Assembly: GCA_036405975.1 (NCBI GenBank)
Contig: DASWWM010000027.1
Coordinates: 1 to 51,655 of the forward strand
Length of the DNA stretch: 51,655 nt
DNA from: VEQN01 sp036405975
Lineage (GTDB): Bacteria; Patescibacteriota; Minisyncoccia; Phycocordibacterales; CAIZLB01
Reading direction: 5' to 3'
The first letter of the stretch is position 1, and each line of letters opens with the position of its first letter. The notes below the pieces were generated by a model. It searched no databases. It saw nothing but the letters and a program-made list of their open reading frames with translations, and was not told where the DNA came from. Below are positions 16,229 through 22,784 of the stretch, in pieces. Both the position numbers and the translations under genes were made by a program.

Positions 16229-16573
16229 TTATTTCTTTTTAGTATCTGTAGTGGCTTTTGCAGCTTTAGCGGCAGAGATCTCAGCCTGCTTCTTGGCTGC
16301 ATCGATCTCCTTCTGCATCTTACCTCCGTGTCGGTTGAACTTTCGAGTCGGTGAGAATTCTCCGAGTCGGTGTCCCACCATATCTTCAGTGACAAGTACT
16401 TCGATATGAGACTTACCGTTATATACGCCGAATGTAAAGCCGATCATTTCCGGAGAAATCTGGCTTCGTCGATACCACGTATTAATAACCCCTGTTTCTC
16501 GAGGGTTTTTTCCTTCAATCTTCTTCAGAAGTCGTTCTTCGATATATGGACCTTTTTTAAGTGATCTTGTCAT
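16229..16573 (-). CDS. rpsS: Small ribosomal subunit protein uS19
   Basis: A 114-residue protein. It starts MTRSLKKGPYIEERLLKKIE and has the S19 signature MVGHRLGEFSPTRKFNRHGG. A 25-residue Lys/Ala-rich tail is added. Here it is the first gene of its transcription unit, because a 650-base gap with a strong minus-strand promoter separates it from rplB. There is no SD before the ATG (preceding bases TATCAAAACA). Confidence 0.96.
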   Translation of the reverse strand: MTRSLKKGPYIEERLLKKIEGKNPRETGVINTWYRRSQISPEMIGFTFGVYNGKSHIEVLVTEDMVGHRLGEFSPTRKFNRHGGKMQKEIDAAKKQAEISAAKAAKATTDTKKK

Positions 16574-16664
16574 TGTTTTGATACGCGGAAGCAGGAGATT
16601 GACCGTTGGTCGTGCCGTCTAACTTCGTGCGAAAAATAATAGCCCTAACAGAGCTTGTGTATGC

Positions 16665-16692
16665 ATATTAGCAGAAATAACAAGGGTGTCAA
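16665..16692 (-). promoter_or_regulatory. Promoter of the rpsS-secY operon
   Basis: On the minus strand, TTGACA (16687-16692), a 16-base spacer, TAATAT (16665-16670). A near-consensus housekeeping promoter with a leader of about 85 bases before rpsS. Confidence 0.75.
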
Positions 16693-16764
16693 ATGCTTTT
16701 GCTAGGCCATAAGAGCCTCGCCTGCCCCGAGAGGAATATGCACTACTCGACAGGGTCAAAATCA

Positions 16765-16792
16765 TTGACAGCATCATGAACAATTGTACTAT
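16765..16792 (+). promoter_or_regulatory. Promoter of the small secreted-peptide gene
   Basis: TTGACA (16765-16770), a 16-base spacer, TACTAT (16787-16792). It is divergent from, and about 70 bases away from, the rpsS promoter. The leader is about 80 bases and contains a GGCTCCT/AGGAGTC stem and AACAAACAAA (16856-16865) just before the SD. Confidence 0.7.
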
Positions 16793-16878
16793 TTAGTCAG
16801 CATATCGCTGGAATTTGCCCAGAAAGGCTCCTTGGCAGGAGTCGTTCTTTAGTAAAACAAACAAAGGAGCTTAAAATC

Positions 16879-17049
16879 ATGAAATACATATGTCTGGCAC
16901 TCATTTCCTCCATTCTGGCAGGAGGAATGGCAGCCTCAGTTAGAAAACCGCTTAGCGTCGCGCCGCCAGAACCAGAGCACGACAGCCTTGCACCGAGACT
17001 CAGCTACAGACAGGCGTTTCAAGACCTGGTCTGGAAAATCTCCCGCTGA
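16879..17049 (+). CDS. Small probable secreted peptide, 56 residues
   Basis: The start ATG at 16879 is preceded by a clear SD, AAAGGAG, with 9 bases of spacing, unlike the ribosomal genes around it. The N-terminus MKYICLALISSILAGGMAAS is a short signal-peptide-like stretch. The rest is hydrophilic (PPEPEHDSLAPRLSYRQAF). The four arginines use AGA, AGA, AGA and CGC, not the CGA preferred by native genes. It has its own promoter and terminator and runs against the ribosomal operon. I do not recognise it; it could be a secreted or lipid-anchored microprotein. Confidence 0.65.
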   Translation: MKYICLALISSILAGGMAASVRKPLSVAPPEPEHDSLAPRLSYRQAFQDLVWKISR

Positions 17050-17074
17050 TCCGCGCCATTTTATGCTGCTTCGA

Positions 17075-17104
17075 GCGCCTTGCCCTTACCGGCGGGCGTT
17101 TTTT
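17075..17104 (+). terminator. Terminator of the small secreted-peptide gene
   Basis: The GC-rich stem CGCCTTGCC/GGCGGGCG has one bulge and is followed by TTTTTT. It starts 26 bases after the stop codon. Confidence 0.7.
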
Positions 17105-17182
17105 CTATTCGGAATATACTTTTTTTGATATACCGACTCATGCATTTCGTGCCAAGGCTCAGGTACACCCGTTCCAATGCAA

Positions 17183-17213
17183 CAAAAAACACCCCATTTC
17201 TGGGGTGTTTTTA
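17183..17213 (-). terminator. Terminator after rplB
   Basis: The stem ACACCCCA/TGGGGTGT (17189-17196 with 17201-17208) has a TTTC loop, followed on the minus strand by six Ts. It ends the tuf-rplB transcription unit, so rpsS and later genes depend on their own promoter. Confidence 0.85.
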
Positions 17214-17222
17214 GCGTATTGC

Positions 17223-18065
17223 CTATCGATTCTTGCCAACCCGTCGTCGTGAGACGATAAGTCGGTTTGAATACTTCTTCGGCTTTCGAGACTTCTGTCC
17301 CTTGCCTGTTGGCTTTCCGTAGATAGAGATGGCTCGCTTTCGTCCTCGTCCCTGTCGGCCTTCACCTCCTCCGTGTGGATGATCCACAGGGTTCATGGCT
17401 GTACCTCGGACCGTAGGTCGAATACCTCGCCATCGGCTCTTTCCGGCCTTACCCCAGTTCTGGAGTCGGTTTTCATCGTTAGAGACTTCTCCGATAGTTG
17501 CCCATGCCGTATCGATGACCTTTCGGACTTCGGTAGATGGGAGCTTGATCTGAGCGTATCCTTCGTCCTGGGCGATGACTTCAGCGAAGTTTCCAGCTGA
17601 TCGTACGAGCTTCGAACCGCCTTCCGGCTTGAGTTCTAGGTTGTATACGAACGTTCCCACTGGAATATTCTTAAGAGGAAGCCGATTTCCAGTCTTGACT
17701 TCAGCCTTTTCAGCTACCAAGAATGTGTCCCCAGGCTTTACTGACTTAGGAACGATGACGTATCGCTTCTCACCGTCTGCATATACTGCAAGTCCGATAA
17801 AGGCTGTTCGGTTTGGATCGTATTCCACCGTGCTGAACTTAGCCTGGATATCCTTCTTGTTGTATACGAAGTCGATGTCTCGATACATTCGCTTGTTTCC
17901 TCCTCCCTTGTGCCGAGTCGTGATTCGGCCTCGGTTGTTTCGGCCCATAGATCGCTTGAATCCGTGCGTAAGAGGCTTATACGGCTCGTTAGTCGAGATA
18001 ACGCCTCGGTACGTGACCTTGGTCATATTTCGCCTAGACGGTGTTGTAGGTTTGAATCTTTTCAT
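17223..18065 (-). CDS. rplB: Large ribosomal subunit protein uL2
   Basis: A 280-residue protein needed for peptidyl transfer and subunit joining. L2 features are KGGGNKRMYRDIDF, GRKRAISIYGKPTGKGQKSR and the conserved MNPVDHPHGGGEGR with the histidine near the catalytic centre. Last gene of the tuf-rpsJ-rplC-rplD-rplW-rplB run, ended by a terminator. Confidence 0.96.
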   Translation of the reverse strand: MKRFKPTTPSRRNMTKVTYRGVISTNEPYKPLTHGFKRSMGRNNRGRITTRHKGGGNKRMYRDIDFVYNKKDIQAKFSTVEYDPNRTAFIGLAVYADGEKRYVIVPKSVKPGDTFLVAEKAEVKTGNRLPLKNIPVGTFVYNLELKPEGGSKLVRSAGNFAEVIAQDEGYAQIKLPSTEVRKVIDTAWATIGEVSNDENRLQNWGKAGKSRWRGIRPTVRGTAMNPVDHPHGGGEGRQGRGRKRAISIYGKPTGKGQKSRKPKKYSNRLIVSRRRVGKNR

Positions 18066-18087
18066 AGTTTTGTATTACCGTATGGCT

Positions 18088-18381
18088 TTATGCTAATTCG
18101 ATCTTGTCGCCCTTTTTGAGAGTGACGTACGCCTTAACGACTCCGCCCTTAACTCCTCTTCGGCCTCGAACGATGACGTTCTTTGCAGGAGTCTTTGCGA
18201 TGTTCACGCCGGCCGGAGTGACCTTGTACAGGTTCTTCACGGCAGCCGAGATCGCAGACTTCGTAGCGCCTTTCGCGACTTCGAATACGTAGACGTTTCG
18301 CTCTGATGCGAGAGCCGCCTTTTCAGTGATTCGAGGTCCCTTGAGTACGTCAACGACATGCTTTCCAATTGAAGTAGTCAT
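18088..18381 (-). CDS. rplW: Large ribosomal subunit protein uL23
   Basis: A 97-residue protein. It has VLKGPRITEKAALASERNVYVF and ISAAVKNLYKV, the L23 core. In other bacteria it docks trigger factor at the tunnel exit. It follows rplD by one base. Confidence 0.95.
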   Translation of the reverse strand: MTTSIGKHVVDVLKGPRITEKAALASERNVYVFEVAKGATKSAISAAVKNLYKVTPAGVNIAKTPAKNVIVRGRRGVKGGVVKAYVTLKKGDKIELA

Positions 18382-18382
18382 A

Positions 18383-19084
18383 TTAGTTCATCTTAGAAGT
18401 AAGAGTTTTAATTGACTCTTCAGGAGAAGCAAGCACTACGTACTTGTACTTGAGAAGAGCTACCGGGTTGATGTTTCGAACCTCCATTACTTCGAGATTG
18501 CCCATGTTCTGGAAACCTCTTTTCGTGTTCTCATCAAGCTTTGGTACCGCGATAAGCGCGGCATTGTTTCGTCGAACAGGAAGCTTCTCGAATCCAGAGA
18601 TGGTTCCGAGCTTCGAAAGGACTGACTTCGCCTGCTTCGTCTTTGACTCAGCAAGAGCGAAAGAGTCGAGGATGATCATTTCGCCATCTCGCAACTTTCC
18701 AGAAAGGATAGTGTAGAGGGCCTTTGCCTTCATCTTCTTGTTGATCTTTCGAGTGTAATCCTTGTCGTTTCGAGGACCATGAGCGACGCCTCCACCTACC
18801 CAAATCGGAGATCTAGTAGATCCGTGTCGTGCCCGTCCGGTTCCCTTCTGCTTCCAAGGCTTCTTTCCTCCTCCTCGCACTTCGCCTCGAGTCTTCGTGT
18901 GAGCAACTGGCTGTCGTGCAGATGACTGCATTGACGTTACCACCTGGTGCACGAGATCCGCGTTCCATGAGAGTCCGAAGATTTCAGCAGGAAGAGCAAG
19001 CGTGTTAACGCTCTTTCCTTCCTGGTTGTATACCTTCACTTCAATGTTCTCGGCTTTTGAAGCTTTTGTTGTTTTCTTTGCCAT
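18383..19084 (-). CDS. rplD: Large ribosomal subunit protein uL4
   Basis: A 233-residue protein. L4 features are KTRGEVRGGGKKPWKQKGTGRARHGS, whose loop reaches into the exit tunnel, and the C-terminal NINPVALLKYKYVVLASPEESI. In E. coli, L4 controls the S10 operon; no such leader is recognised here. Confidence 0.96.
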   Translation of the reverse strand: MAKKTTKASKAENIEVKVYNQEGKSVNTLALPAEIFGLSWNADLVHQVVTSMQSSARQPVAHTKTRGEVRGGGKKPWKQKGTGRARHGSTRSPIWVGGGVAHGPRNDKDYTRKINKKMKAKALYTILSGKLRDGEMIILDSFALAESKTKQAKSVLSKLGTISGFEKLPVRRNNAALIAVPKLDENTKRGFQNMGNLEVMEVRNINPVALLKYKYVVLASPEESIKTLTSKMN

Positions 19085-19103
19085 AATTTTATATTAGTGA
19101 AGA

Positions 19104-19700
19104 TTAACCCTGGATTTCGACAAGCGTACCGTTTCGGCCAGGAATAGCGCCTCGGATGTAGATCTGCTTGAGATCCTTATCATAAGACATTACTACAAGG
19201 TTCTTGACGGTAACTCTGTCACCTCCCATTCGACCGGCCATTTTTCGGCCCTTGAATACTCGCTGGTATCCTCCCGCTCCGATTGATCCAGGCTCTCGCT
19301 CAGAATGCTTCTGACCGTGAGACCGAGGACCTCCGTGGAAACCGTGTCGCTTGACTACTCCCTGGAAGCCTTTTGACTTCGAGATAGCAGATACCGTCAC
19401 GATGTCTCCGGCCTCGAGAGTGGATTCGATAGTCGCTCCTACGTCAGCAGCAGCGCTACCTGCGATTTCCTTCAGATGAAGGAAATTCCCACCTTTCATA
19501 TGACCTGTAAGAGGCTTGTTGATTCGCTTCGCTTTTTTAGTTCCGAAGCCAACCTGTACCGCCTCATATCCATCCTTGAGTTTGGATTTCACTTGAGTCA
19601 CGACCATGTCATCAGCCTTTACGACTGTGACTGGATGCACCTTGCCGTCCTCATCGAAGAGTTGGGTCATGTGCTGTTTTGTTCCAAGAATGAATTTCAT
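19104..19700 (-). CDS. rplC: Large ribosomal subunit protein uL3
   Basis: A 198-residue protein. It starts MKFILGTKQHMTQLFDEDGK (L3 style) and has GFQGVVKRHGFHGGPRSHG and GRMGGDRVTVKNL, near the peptidyl transferase centre. It is between rpsJ and rplD. Confidence 0.96.
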   Translation of the reverse strand: MKFILGTKQHMTQLFDEDGKVHPVTVVKADDMVVTQVKSKLKDGYEAVQVGFGTKKAKRINKPLTGHMKGGNFLHLKEIAGSAAADVGATIESTLEAGDIVTVSAISKSKGFQGVVKRHGFHGGPRSHGQKHSEREPGSIGAGGYQRVFKGRKMAGRMGGDRVTVKNLVVMSYDKDLKQIYIRGAIPGRNGTLVEIQG

Positions 19701-19742
19701 GATTTTTAACTAGGCTAATCTGTTGAATGTGCGAGCTTTCGC

Positions 19743-20099
19743 TTACATCATCTTCACATCAATGTTGACGCCTGAAGGAAGGCTAAGATTAGTCAAAGCT
19801 TCAATGACCTTCGCAGATGGATTCACGATATCGAGAAGTCGCTTGTGCACTCGCATTTCGAACTGCTCTCGCGCGTTCTTGTAAACGAACGATGAACGGT
19901 TAACGGTGTAGATTCGCTTCTCCGTTGGGAGAGGAACCGGACCGAGCACAGTAGCGTCATATCGAAGGGCCGTGTCCATGATCTGCTTGATCGAAGCGTC
20001 GATTATCTTCGATTCGTAAGCTCGAATCCTGATTCGGAGCTTAGAAACACCATCTTCCTTGGCTGTCTTCTTTTTTGTTGTTTCTTTTGTTGCAGCCAT
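19743..20099 (-). CDS. rpsJ: Small ribosomal subunit protein uS10 (NusE)
   Basis: A 118-residue protein. The core (LRIRIRAYESKIIDASIKQI, then GPVPLPTEKRIYTVNRSSF) is standard. A 17-residue Lys/Thr-rich N-terminal tail is added. Its partner in antitermination, NusG/NusB, is not in this window; nusA is at 47539. Confidence 0.95.
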   Translation of the reverse strand: MAATKETTKKKTAKEDGVSKLRIRIRAYESKIIDASIKQIMDTALRYDATVLGPVPLPTEKRIYTVNRSSFVYKNAREQFEMRVHKRLLDIVNPSAKVIEALTNLSLPSGVNIDVKMM

Positions 20100-20149
20100 G
20101 ATGAGCTATGTAATTAATTATGCGCAGTTTCGAAGAGCGCCGCCTAAAG

Positions 20150-21340
20150 TTAGGCTACGATCTTTGTTACTACACCCGCACCTACAGTCTTGCCTCCTTC
20201 TCGGATAGCGAGTCGCTGCTTGTCTTCGAGAGCGATAGGAGCTACGAGCTTTACCTTGAACGTAACTGTGTCACCAGGCATAACCATCTCTACGCCTTCA
20301 GCGAGAGTTACTTCACCTGTAACGTCAGTAGTTCGTACGTAGAACTGTGGCTTGTATCCAGAGAAGAACGGAGTATGTCGTCCTCCTTCTTCCTTCTTGA
20401 GGATGTAAACTTCAGCTTCGAACTCAGTGTGAGGCTTAACAGATCCAACCTTCGCGATAACCTGTCCTCGTGTAAGGTCTTCCTTCTTAGCGCCTCGGAG
20501 GAGGATACCTGCGTTGTCGCCGGCCTGTCCTTCATTGAGCTGCTTGTTGAACATTTCGATACCTGTAACAGTCGTCTTAGTTGTATCCTTGAGACCGACG
20601 ATTTCGATTTCTTCACCAACCTTTACGATACCCTTTTCGATCTTTCCTGTTACTACAGTTCCTCGTCCTTCGATAGAGAAGATGTCTTCGATAGGCATAA
20701 GGAAAGGCTTGTCAGTTTCTCGAACTGGAACCGGGATGTATGTGTCGAGAGCGTTTGCGAGCTCAAGAACCTTCTGTGACCACTGGTCATCAGTTCCTGT
20801 AGCTTCAAGCGCCTTGAGGGCTGAACCTCGGATAACTGGAGCGTTTTCGTCGAAACCGTTCTTCTCGAGGAGTTCTCGGATTTCAGCTTCTACGAGGTCG
20901 AGCATGTCTGCATCTTCAACCATATCGCACTTGTTGAGGAATACGATGATCTTAGGTACACCTACCTGCTTAGCGAGGAGAACGTGCTCTCGCGTCTGTG
21001 GCATCGCACCGTCAGTTGCTGCTACCACGAGGATAGCACCGTCCATCTGAGCCGCACCGGTGATCATGTTCTTGATGTAGTCGGCGTGACCAGGGGCGTC
21101 GATGTGAGCGTAGTGTCGAGCCGCTGTCGCGTACTCAGAGTGTGAGAGCGAGATAGTGATTCCTCGAGCCTTTTCTTCAGGGGCCTTGTCAATTTCATTG
21201 ACGTTCTTAAGAGTTACCTGATTTCCCGCTCGGTGAAGAACGTTCAAGATAGCCGCTGTAAGAGTAGTCTTTCCGTGGTCTACGTGTCCGATTGTACCTA
21301 CGTTTAGGTGAGGTTTTGATCGATCAAAAGCTTCTGCCAT
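20150..21340 (-). CDS. tuf: Elongation factor Tu
   Basis: A 396-residue GTPase that delivers aminoacyl-tRNA. It has the P-loop GHVDHGKTTL, switch II DAPGHADYIKN, the guanine-specific NKCDM, then two beta-barrel domains, ending in IREGGKTVGAGVVTKI. Almost all arginines examined are CGA codons. It lies upstream of rpsJ, so it heads the S10 cluster. The leader carries a CGAGGC/GCCTCG stem (about 21379-21398) and no SD. Confidence 0.98.
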   Translation of the reverse strand: MAEAFDRSKPHLNVGTIGHVDHGKTTLTAAILNVLHRAGNQVTLKNVNEIDKAPEEKARGITISLSHSEYATAARHYAHIDAPGHADYIKNMITGAAQMDGAILVVAATDGAMPQTREHVLLAKQVGVPKIIVFLNKCDMVEDADMLDLVEAEIRELLEKNGFDENAPVIRGSALKALEATGTDDQWSQKVLELANALDTYIPVPVRETDKPFLMPIEDIFSIEGRGTVVTGKIEKGIVKVGEEIEIVGLKDTTKTTVTGIEMFNKQLNEGQAGDNAGILLRGAKKEDLTRGQVIAKVGSVKPHTEFEAEVYILKKEEGGRHTPFFSGYKPQFYVRTTDVTGEVTLAEGVEMVMPGDTVTFKVKLVAPIALEDKQRLAIREGGKTVGAGVVTKIVA

Positions 21341-21587
21341 ATGTTTTGTTGATTAATTGCCATCTTTAAGCGTCTTTCGAGGCAGTATTTCGCCTCGTCG
21401 ACCACTTCAAGTTTCCAATTAAATAATTAATTTATTTTTATAATTATTATCGGTAGTGCTTTGCCTGCTTGGTTTCAAATATCCTTGTTTAGAGGGCTAT
21501 TTTAGGAAACGGCTGAGCAAAGGTGCCAGATAAAAAAGCGCCGAAACGCCGTATAGGTGATAGTACCAAATAAGCCAATAAAGTCAA

Positions 21588-21610
21588 TAAAAAAGCCCTG
21601 AAATCAGGGT
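21588..21610 (-). terminator. Second terminator hairpin upstream of tuf
   Basis: On the minus strand, CCCTG-ATTT-CAGGG-C then TTTTTT. A short stem, probably backing up the stronger one at 21645-21683. Confidence 0.5.
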
Positions 21611-21644
21611 CTGGGCACTATCAAGGCCATCAGAGTAATAGAAA

Positions 21645-21683
21645 AAGGCCGGACCTACACGTGGAATATGCATGTCCGGCCTT
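21645..21683 (-). terminator. Terminator of the secreted-protein gene at 21747
   Basis: A perfect 10-base-pair stem AAGGCCGGAC/GTCCGGCCTT (21645-21654 with 21674-21683), followed on the minus strand by a T-run. It lies about 65 bases after the stop codon. Confidence 0.75.
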
Positions 21684-21746
21684 AGATAACCGGCATCAGC
21701 CAACCTTCCAGAGCATTGCTGCTACTGAACAGGGCCCTATGGGAGC

Positions 21747-22196
21747 CTAGGATGGCATAACGACGCCGGCAGCAACCGTCTCTCGGGCGCCATAAGGCGC
21801 CGTATCTCCCGCATGGTGAAGTTGGACGAAGTGGATGTGCCTTTCAGCGACAACCGTCTCTCGACAGGCGCTAAGCGCCGGTGTGCCCTCCATTTCATGA
21901 TCGCGCAGCAGCAAGGCCGCGGAATCGTAGTTACCGCCGATGCGGATGACGAGCACTGCCTGCAAGCAGGCTGCCGACTGGAGCAATGCAGGCTCTTGCG
22001 AGCCGCACAGCATGACATCGTCCGACCATGGGTCGAAAAACGCCGTATTCCCTTGTTCTGGTTGAATGACCAGCTCGTTCAGGTCAACCGCGATATGCGG
22101 AGGACCTGTTGAGTACCGATCACCGGCTTGTGCCGTGAAGCACAGTCCAACCAGAGCCGCTGACATCAGAACCGCTGTGGTACAGTGGCGTCTCAT
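21747..22196 (-). CDS. Probable secreted protein, 149 residues
   Basis: The N-terminus MRRHCTTAVLMSAALVGLCF followed by TAQAG is a good signal peptide with an AxA-like cleavage site near residue 24. The mature part is soluble, with three Cys (LCGSQEP, AACLQA, SACRET) and repeated ETVV/ETVA segments. No domain is recognised. Only two of eight Arg codons are CGA, unlike the housekeeping genes. It is a solitary unit with its own promoter (22339-22366) and terminators. It could be a cell-surface or host-directed protein. Confidence 0.6.
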   Translation of the reverse strand: MRRHCTTAVLMSAALVGLCFTAQAGDRYSTGPPHIAVDLNELVIQPEQGNTAFFDPWSDDVMLCGSQEPALLQSAACLQAVLVIRIGGNYDSAALLLRDHEMEGTPALSACRETVVAERHIHFVQLHHAGDTAPYGARETVAAGVVMPS

Positions 22197-22338
22197 TGGC
22201 TTCTTTCTGGGTTATTGCTTGGTTTGCTTGTTTGTTTGCCGCCCTCATTTGGCTTGTAAGACCATCTGCGGGCGGACATTTGTACGCTGAGTATCACCCC
22301 AGCGAAAGTTTAGGGCTTGCTGGGACCCATTAGGTGGA

Positions 22339-22366
22339 AATATACACCCAAAGTTCATAATTGCAA
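22339..22366 (-). promoter_or_regulatory. Promoter of the secreted-protein gene
   Basis: On the minus strand, TTGCAA (22361-22366), a 16-base spacer, TATATT (22339-22344). The leader is about 135 bases, with stems CCCAGC/GCTGGG and CCGCCC/GGGCGG, and CAAACAAACAAG at 22227-22238. Confidence 0.55.
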
Positions 22367-22367
22367 G

Positions 22368-22461
22368 AAAAAAGCCCCGGAAGGAGCAGTCCAGCGCATA
22401 GCGTTATTTTGAGACCCTGTTCGGGAATCTAGTATCGACATGCCCTGGACGTTCTTCCGGG
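22368..22461 (-). terminator. Long rod-shaped terminator of the structured transcript
   Basis: Nested stems CCCGGAAG/CTTCCGGG (22376-22383 with 22454-22461), GTCCAG/CTGGAC (22389-22394 with 22445-22450) and GCAT/ATGC, followed on the minus strand by CTTTTTT. It is much larger than the plain terminators in this window. Confidence 0.6.
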
Positions 22462-22670
22462 ACCGTTCTAGGTTTGGTCAGTAACTCCCTTACAGGTCGT
22501 AAGGGTCAGGGCGCCACCGAAGCGGCGTCCTGGGAACTTTGCCGAGCGAACCCGGAGGTCCGGTTGAGCCTTTGTCGAGATAGTGCACGACGCGACTGAA
22601 GACCGGAGCAAGGGGTGCTTTCATAGGTTTTAACCTCCACGTTTCTATACTGACGATTGTGTGCAATTTC
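22370..22670 (-). ncRNA. Candidate structured RNA of about 300 bases
   Basis: On the minus strand, a possible promoter (CTGAAA, 17 bases, TATAGA) precedes a run of stable stems: AGGT/ACCT over the SD, CAGGGCGCC/GGCGTCCTG (22507-22532), CCCTTAC/GTAAGGG (22487-22505) and the terminator rod. It does not match RNase P, tmRNA, SRP or 6S signatures as I know them. It may equally be the mRNA of the 44-codon ORF with a structured 3' region. Confidence 0.4.
22490..22624 (-). CDS. Possible small protein, 44 residues
   Basis: The ATG at 22622-22624 is preceded by GGAGG with 9 bases of spacing, one of the best SD sites in the window. The product MKAPLAPVFSRVVHYLDKGS continues as a Gly/Pro/Arg-rich chain. 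The four Arg codons are CGC, AGG, CGG and CGC. A weak hairpin (AGGT-TAAA-ACCT) can cover the SD. It overlaps the strong hairpins of the structured RNA, so translation may be regulated, or the ORF may be chance. Confidence 0.4.
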   Translation of the reverse strand: MKAPLAPVFSRVVHYLDKGSTGPPGSLGKVPRTPLRWRPDPYDL

Positions 22671-22784
22671 AGGGTATCCGGACGTATTTAAAGATGTCCG
22701 GGCCTATAACTTGTATTCACCTCTTAGTGAGCAAGCGCCTACATACTAAACTGCGCATTGAAAATTCGCAAACCCGACCCTTTT

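Larger units (their letters stand above)
16574..17222. other. Break in the S10 operon holding two promoters, a small gene and two terminators
   Basis: It contains, from left to right: the leader of rpsS, a minus-strand promoter (16665-16692), a plus-strand promoter (16765-16792), a 56-codon plus-strand gene (16879-17049), its terminator, and the rplB terminator. Confidence 0.8.
21341..21746. other. tuf leader region and two minus-strand terminators
   Basis: The left part is AT-rich and holds the tuf leader with one short hairpin; I see no convincing -35/-10 pair for tuf. The right part holds two T-tailed hairpins on the minus strand (about 21588-21610 and 21645-21683) that follow the secreted-protein gene at 21747. 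Confidence 0.55.
22197..22784. other. Gene-poor stretch with a structured transcript and a 44-codon ORF
   Basis: It holds the leader and promoter of the secreted-protein gene (to 22366), then a minus-strand unit of about 300 bases with at least five stable stems, a small ORF (22490-22624) and a terminator rod (22368-22461). A further stem, CCGGAC/GTCCGG, is at 22678-22701. Confidence 0.6.

Noticed and set aside
20120..20779. A 219-codon open frame antisense to tuf
   Set aside because: It is a shadow of the tuf reading frame: composition is unnatural (Ser/Leu/Arg-rich) and tuf is certain.
22374..22394. CCCCGGAAGGAGCAGTCC on the plus strand resembles the SRP RNA tip (CCGGAAGGAAGCAGCC)
   Set aside because: The expected preceding GTCAGG and the following paired strand are missing, and the same bases form one arm of a T-tailed terminator on the minus strand.
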